Source: Planctomycetota bacterium (GTDB lineage: Bacteria; Planctomycetota; Planctomycetia; Pirellulales; Pirellulaceae). From it: DNA of 27,538 bases. The notes under the pieces were generated by a model. That model did not search any database and was not told the origin of the DNA. It saw only the letters and a list, made by a program, of their open reading frames with translations. Both the position numbers and the translations under genes were made by a program. The DNA lies in assembly GCA_026692885.1 (NCBI GenBank), contig JAPLNJ010000293.1:1-27538 (forward strand), written 5' to 3'. Shown here piece after piece: positions 24,006-27,538 of this stretch; position 1 is the first letter of the stretch, and each line of letters begins with the position of its first letter.

Positions 24006-25395
24006 TAGGTATAGGCAGAGAAATACAGCGTCCCCTGGTCCCCTGGACGGTCTGCATGTAGAAGGGCCACGAGTTGTTGAGGGTACCGTAGTAGGAGTCG
24101 GTATCTGGATGGATATCTTTGACCAAAACGGTGCCGGTCTCGGTACCGTCGCTCTTCCACAACTCCCGGCCATACACACCGTCTGTGGCGGAGAAGAACA
24201 GGATGCCGTTGACGTCCGTGAAGCCGGCATACTTGGCCAAAGTACCGGCGCTGCCGGATTCAATGTCTTTCACCAGCAGCGTGCCAACACTCGTGCCGTC
24301 CGATTTCCATAGTTCTTGGCCGTGTGTGCCGTCGTCGGCGACAAAAAACAGCTTTCCTCCGACCGCCGTCAGCGATTGCGGCGAAGACGAATTCGCGACC
24401 GTGCCCGACGTCGAGTCGGTGCTCGATCCCGCGTAGATATCTTGCACCAGGACCGTGCCCGCCGTCGTACCGTCCGAAGCCCAAAGTTCGGTTCCATGAG
24501 CGGCGTCTTGCGCGACGAACAGCAGTTTGCCGTTGACGTTGGTGAGCTGACTCGGACTCGATGAATGGGGCGGCTGCGAGGATTGCGAACTGTCGGTCCC
24601 CGCGAAAATATCCTGGACGAGAACCGTACCGGCCAGACCGCCATCGGTCTTCCATAACTCGATACCGTGGTCAGCATCTTCGGCCGCGAAGAACAACCAA
24701 CCATTGGCCTCCGTCAACTGATGCGGACTTGACGAATTGGGAACGTAGTCTCCGCTCGTAGCATCCAGCTTTGTCCCCGTGAAAATGTCCTTCACCAGGA
24801 CCGTGCCTTCCGCCGTCCCATCGCTTTTCCAAAGTTCTTTGCCGTTCTGGTCCGTCGCTGCGAAATACAGATTGCCGTTGAATTCCGCGAGCTCCCGCGG
24901 CGACGAAGCCGACGGGACAGATACGGACGAAGAATCGAGTTGCTCGCCTGCGTAAATGTCCTTGACCAGAACGGTTCCGCCCTCCGTCCCATCGCTCTTC
25001 CACAATTCGTCCCCGCTGCTCCCGTCGTCGGCCGCGAAGAAGAGCGTGCCGTTGACGTTGGTCAGAGCTTGTGGGGTCGATGCATCCGAGCCTGAGCGAA
25101 TATCCTTGACCAGCGTGGTGCCGGACGCCGTGCCATCCGTCTTCCAGAGTTCCCGACCATGAACGCCATCGTCCGCGACAAAATAGGCGATGTCGCCAAT
25201 TTGAACAAAGTCGCTTGGCGCGGAGGCCCCCGACGAGTTGAGGTCGATCATTTGCGGCGTTCCCGAGAGGAGCGCTCGCGATTCTAGGGATTCGAGAAGC
25301 AGGCGGCGGAAGAATTTTGCCGCGCGCGAATCGCGACGACGTCTCGGCATGGGCTGCGAGCTCTGCCTGGCCGGATTGGACTTCGCATTACGCAT
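23869..25395 (-). CDS. ELWxxDGT (hyalin-type) repeat surface protein, N-terminal part
   Basis: From ATG 25395 (GAAAGGAA ribosome site 5 bases before it) the product starts with an Arg-rich leader and LESLESRALLSG, the planctomycete surface-protein signature. Then follow some eight repeats of the form GRELWKTDGTASGTTLVKDI (ELWKSDGT...GTVLVKDI), each probably one blade of a beta-propeller-like fold. Near 24045 the frame is broken by a duplicated 8-mer (24030-24045); the last 59 codons of this frame down to 23869 are out of register and do not look like protein. Removing one 8-mer gives TVQGTLYFSAYTY, the expected start of another repeat. With one more base restored near 23997-24003, the frame joins the downstream half. 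It is either a pseudogene or a phase-variable gene. Confidence 0.78.
   Translation of the reverse strand: MRNAKSNPARQSSQPMPRRRRDSRAAKFFRRLLLESLESRALLSGTPQMIDLNSSGASAPSDFVQIGDIAYFVADDGVHGRELWKTDGTASGTTLVKDIRSGSDASTPQALTNVNGTLFFAADDGSSGDELWKSDGTEGGTVLVKDIYAGEQLDSSSVSVPSASSPRELAEFNGNLYFAATDQNGKELWKSDGTAEGTVLVKDIFTGTKLDATSGDYVPNSSSPHQLTEANGWLFFAAEDADHGIELWKTDGGLAGTVLVQDIFAGTDSSQSSQPPHSSSPSQLTNVNGKLLFVAQDAAHGTELWASDGTTAGTVLVQDIYAGSSTDSTSGTVANSSSPQSLTAVGGKLFFVADDGTHGQELWKSDGTSVGTLLVKDIESGSAGTLAKYAGFTDVNGILFFSATDGVYGRELWKSDGTETGTVLVKDIHPDTDSYYGTLNNSWPFYMQTVQGTRGRCISLPIPTATVPGHVHPPRGAFVRHGDDPAGLARQLCRDRADRTHRQRQGLW
24030..24045. repeat. 8-bp tandem duplication causing a frameshift
   Basis: GTCCCCTG occurs twice in direct succession (24030-24037 and 24038-24045), which on the coding strand is CAGGGGAC twice. 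Eight is not a multiple of three, so the duplication shifts the frame exactly where the protein ceases to resemble its repeats. Confidence 0.85.
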
Positions 25396-25593
25396 AAGGA
25401 TTCCTTTCGCCTGAAAGCGGTAATTTTCGCCTATACCCCAATTGCTCCATATTCCCAGGGGACGAATCGCCGCATCCAGTGTCACACCTTTCCTATGTTC
25501 ATATCGAAAATGGTGGCGACTGGGGTGCCGCGAGTGAGCTTGGCTCGTTTAACCGCAAGCCGGAAGAGTCTGCTGAGAAATGGGTCGGAAAGC

Positions 25594-25668
25594 ACGAGGG
25601 GCACGTTTCCAACGTGCCGAATTTTTGCAAGCCATGGTCGCAAGGCACGTTGGAAACGTGCCCCTCGT
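25594..25668. repeat. 25-bp inverted repeat with GGCACGTTGGAAACGTGCC arms
   Basis: The arms (25594-25618 and 25644-25668) are perfect over 25 bp around a 25-base spacer. Each arm contains its own small palindrome, GGCACGTTTCCAACGTGCC, so it can form either one long hairpin or two short ones. It lies upstream of the ELWxxDGT gene. It is REP-like. Confidence 0.85.
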
Positions 25669-25681
25669 TCTAGCGACTGCT

Positions 25682-25926
25682 AGCACCAAGCGTTTTTTGC
25701 GGTGGGAGTGGCAAGAATGAGGTTTAATGTTGTCGCCTGGACGGGGCTTGCCGCGAGGGCTCAGACGTACAGAATTCAAAATTGGCGGTTTGGCGACGTT
25801 GCCAAGTCAGAGTGGTTTGTCCGCCAATTTTGAATTCTGTACGTCTGAGCCCTGCCTGGGGTCCGGCACTGCGGAACCGTAAAACCTCATTCTTGACGCA
25901 CAAAGATGCCAAAACCGTTTGGTGCT
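25682..25926. repeat. nested inverted-repeat element of about 245 bp
   Basis: The outer ends are AGCACCAA and TTGGTGCT with imperfect arms (AGCACCAAGCGTTTT against AGCACCAAACGGTTTT), then AAGAATGAGGTTT in both arms (25713 and, inverted, ending 25894). Inside these is a perfect 33-bp inverted repeat (25756-25788 and 25821-25853) containing an EcoRI-like GAATTC, and a central TTGGC-GACGTT-GCCAA. It carries no frame for a transposase. It is a foldback/MITE-type element. I see no clear target-site duplication. Confidence 0.8.
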
Positions 25927-25978
25927 CGTACGGCGAATCCATTCCGAACCCAGGGCGATGAAAGAGATTTCTTGAGTC

Positions 25979-26016
25979 GAGGCGTGATATTTTTCTGGAG
26001 GCGTGACATTTTTCTG
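25979..26016. repeat. 19-bp tandem repeat upstream of the dockerin gene
   Basis: GAGGCGTGATATTTTTCTG is followed at once by GAGGCGTGACATTTTTCTG, differing by one base. It lies about 190 bases upstream of ATG 26209, so it may be a double regulator site, but no protein is known to bind it. Confidence 0.7.
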
Positions 26017-26195
26017 CTAAATTCGTCCTAAGAACACATCGCGGCAAGGCTGTGAAAAAATTGAGACGGGCACCTCGCGAACAACGAAATCTCCTGAGTT
26101 TCTTGAGGTGTTAGCTCAGAGCCGGTCCCATTTTTTCTCAGCCGCGGCACGTGGAGCACGCTACCCGATCGACCACAGCCAGCGGCAAAATAGGA

Positions 26196-26202
26196 AAAGG
26201 AG
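26196..26202 (+). promoter_or_regulatory. ribosome-binding site AAAGGAG
   Basis: A strong Shine-Dalgarno ends 6 bases before ATG 26209 and fixes this start. The preceding in-frame sequence has no comparable site. Confidence 0.7.
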
Positions 26203-26208
26203 AGGAAC

Positions 26209-27538
26209 ATGCAACGCCCTTCCCAACGCTCACGTCGGCACGCCCATCAGAGTCGATACTCGGTGCGACAGCAGAAACATCGTCGAGTGCTGCTGCTGGA
26301 GAGTCTGGAACCGCGTACGGTACTTTCCGCCGGTCTCTCGGGGGCTCTGACCGATTGCAGCCCGTGGCAGAACCCGATCGGCTCCTCCGACGTGAACGCG
26401 GACGGCATAGTGAGTCCAGTCGACGTGCTGATGGCCATCAACGCACTGAACAGCGGCGTGTCGGGCCAGTTGGCTGGCAGGCTCGCCCCCCCCGCGCTGG
26501 CTGGCCATGTCCAGGGTGCGGGCAGCGATTTTTTCGATGCCAACGGCGACGAACAACTGACTCCGGGCGACGTGCTGCAAGTCATCAACTCGCTCAATCT
26601 GGGGCAGGACGGCGTCCCAACGGCGGCTTGGCCCAGTACCGACCAACAGCCTGATCAGATTGACCCGAACGTTCCACAGCTCAACCTTGTCCGCGGCTTT
26701 GCCAGGGCCTATGCGGAAATAAACAGCGTCGGCGACGTGGACGTGTTCAGCGTGGTTCCGACCCGAGATCGGCTGAATTTGACGTTGTTCCCGTTGTCTC
26801 ATGTCGCGATGAATTTCTCGATCGTCGATGTCAATGGTAACAAGCTCGATACACAGACCGCCTCTGGTTCTCGGTTGGGACCTGCCTCCGTCATCGATCT
26901 GGTAGTCACGTCAGGGGATACCTACTATATCGAGGTGTCTGGCGGCAGCGATGTCACGGGACGCTATTCGCTGCAAGTCATGAACTACGGCGGGGATGAC
27001 TACACGCCGATCGCCCCGGCCCAGCTCAAAGTCTCCCTGCCGACGACGGTACAGAGCGGCCAGCCGGTAATGGTGCAGTTGGTGGCCCTGAATGCTGAAA
27101 ATCACTTGGTCGATAGCTACTCGGGCACGGCGAATTTGACCAGTTCCGATGCGACTGCCACCTTGCCGGCCAGCGTCACGTTCGAGCATGGTCGTGCATC
27201 CATCCAGGTCACGTTCGCCACGGAAGGTTCACAAACCCTGACTGTGACGGACGCGAACGACGCGACGCTCACCGGCCAAGCGACGACCAATGTGCTGGCC
27301 CCGGCCGTGGCGACGCAACTCGCGGTGCTGTTGCCCGAGAACGTGCCGAGCGGCGTGGCGGTGACGGTGCAGTTGGTGGCGTTGGATGCCCAGCGGCACC
27401 TCGTGTCCAACTACTCGGGCGCGGTTAGCGTAGCCAGCTCGGATGCGACTGTCACCCTGCCAGCCAGCGTCACATTCGAGCAGGGGCGGGCTTCCTTCGT
27501 GGTCACCTTCGCCACCGCGGGCTCGCAGACCCTGACCG
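26209..27538 (+). CDS. dockerin-containing repeat surface protein, 5' part
   Basis: The frame is open to the window edge: 443 complete codons, no stop, so the C-terminus is missing. It begins MQRPSQRSRRHAHQ, then LLLESLEPRTVLSAG (about residues 30-44), the planctomycete signature. Residues about 50-130 are a type I dockerin: SPWQNPIGSSDVNADGIVSP and DANGDEQLTPGDVLQVINSL. Residues about 160-260 resemble a PPC (pre-peptidase C-terminal-like) beta domain (GDVDVFSVVPTRDRLNLTL, GDTYYIEVSGGSDVTGRYSL). Then come tandem Ig-like repeats of about 95 residues (SSDATATLPASVTFEHGRAS; SSDATVTLPASVTFEQGRAS), which continue past the edge. Having the dockerin near the N-terminus rather than the end is unusual. 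It is likely a surface adhesin. Confidence 0.88.
   Translation, partial: MQRPSQRSRRHAHQSRYSVRQQKHRRVLLLESLEPRTVLSAGLSGALTDCSPWQNPIGSSDVNADGIVSPVDVLMAINALNSGVSGQLAGRLAPPALAGHVQGAGSDFFDANGDEQLTPGDVLQVINSLNLGQDGVPTAAWPSTDQQPDQIDPNVPQLNLVRGFARAYAEINSVGDVDVFSVVPTRDRLNLTLFPLSHVAMNFSIVDVNGNKLDTQTASGSRLGPASVIDLVVTSGDTYYIEVSGGSDVTGRYSLQVMNYGGDDYTPIAPAQLKVSLPTTVQSGQPVMVQLVALNAENHLVDSYSGTANLTSSDATATLPASVTFEHGRASIQVTFATEGSQTLTVTDANDATLTGQATTNVLAPAVATQLAVLLPENVPSGVAVTVQLVALDAQRHLVSNYSGAVSVASSDATVTLPASVTFEQGRASFVVTFATAGSQTLT

Larger units (their letters stand above)
25396..26208. other. gene-free region with nested palindromes between divergent surface genes
   Basis: No gene is supported. The 813 bases hold the 5' region of the ELWxxDGT gene (25396-25500), an inverted repeat (25594-25668), a large nested inverted-repeat element (25682-25926), a 19-bp tandem repeat (25979-26016) and the leader of the dockerin gene. 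Confidence 0.6.

Overview
The window looks like chromosomal DNA of a planctomycete (Pirellulales-like). It is GC-rich. Three large surface proteins carry the planctomycete N-terminal signature: a basic, Arg-rich leader followed by LESLEDRRMLS, LESLESRALLS or LESLEPRTVLS. There is a Lpg1974-type outer-membrane porin, planctomycete-style type I dockerins introduced by SPWQN, and many short palindromic repeats. No rRNA, tRNA or CRISPR array was seen. Everything here is read by eye; no database search was run.

Layout. 1-1515: a palindromic repeat, then a two-gene minus-strand operon (a small regulator-like protein and a retropepsin-like DTG protein) with a promoter that spans a perfect palindrome. 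1516-2435: a gene-poor stretch with a 33-bp perfect hairpin, then hicB with a hicA toxin gene cut to 39 codons where it meets the 3' end of the convergent porin gene. 2423-3484: porin (minus). 3901-17700: one giant plus-strand gene of 4599 codons. It encodes signal, Ig-like domains, two near-identical Gly-rich blocks, a beta-helix-like segment, PKD domains around an alpha/alpha-toroid (prenyltransferase-like) domain, Ig-like repeats with an embedded dockerin, cadherin-like domains, an RHS/YD shell, the RHS core and a short Cys/His-rich tip.

17701-22305 is a graveyard of mobile and toxin-antitoxin DNA. It holds two copies of a replication-relaxation-type gene fragment, five copies of a GCAAGGGAAT-ended repeat, two PIN-domain toxin modules (one with a broken start), and a frameshifted C-terminal remnant of a conjugation-type ATPase. 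It ends in a second copy of the palindromic repeat from position 142, whose core is inverted relative to the first. I infer a decayed integrative element seeded with repeats.

22368-25395 (minus) is an ELWxxDGT (hyalin-type) surface protein joined to SdrD-B-like, Ig-like and VCBS-like domains. It is split by an 8-bp tandem duplication and probably a single-base loss. 25396-26208 holds two large inverted-repeat structures and a 19-bp tandem repeat upstream of the last gene. 26209-end (plus) is the start of another dockerin-containing surface protein that runs off the window.

The genes read as a cell-surface adhesin/RHS region interrupted by a repeat-rich, decayed mobile segment. The most noteworthy items are the giant RHS architecture with an enclosed toroid domain, its compositionally distinct tip, the core-inverted repeat pair, and the 8-bp duplication that breaks the ELWxxDGT gene.
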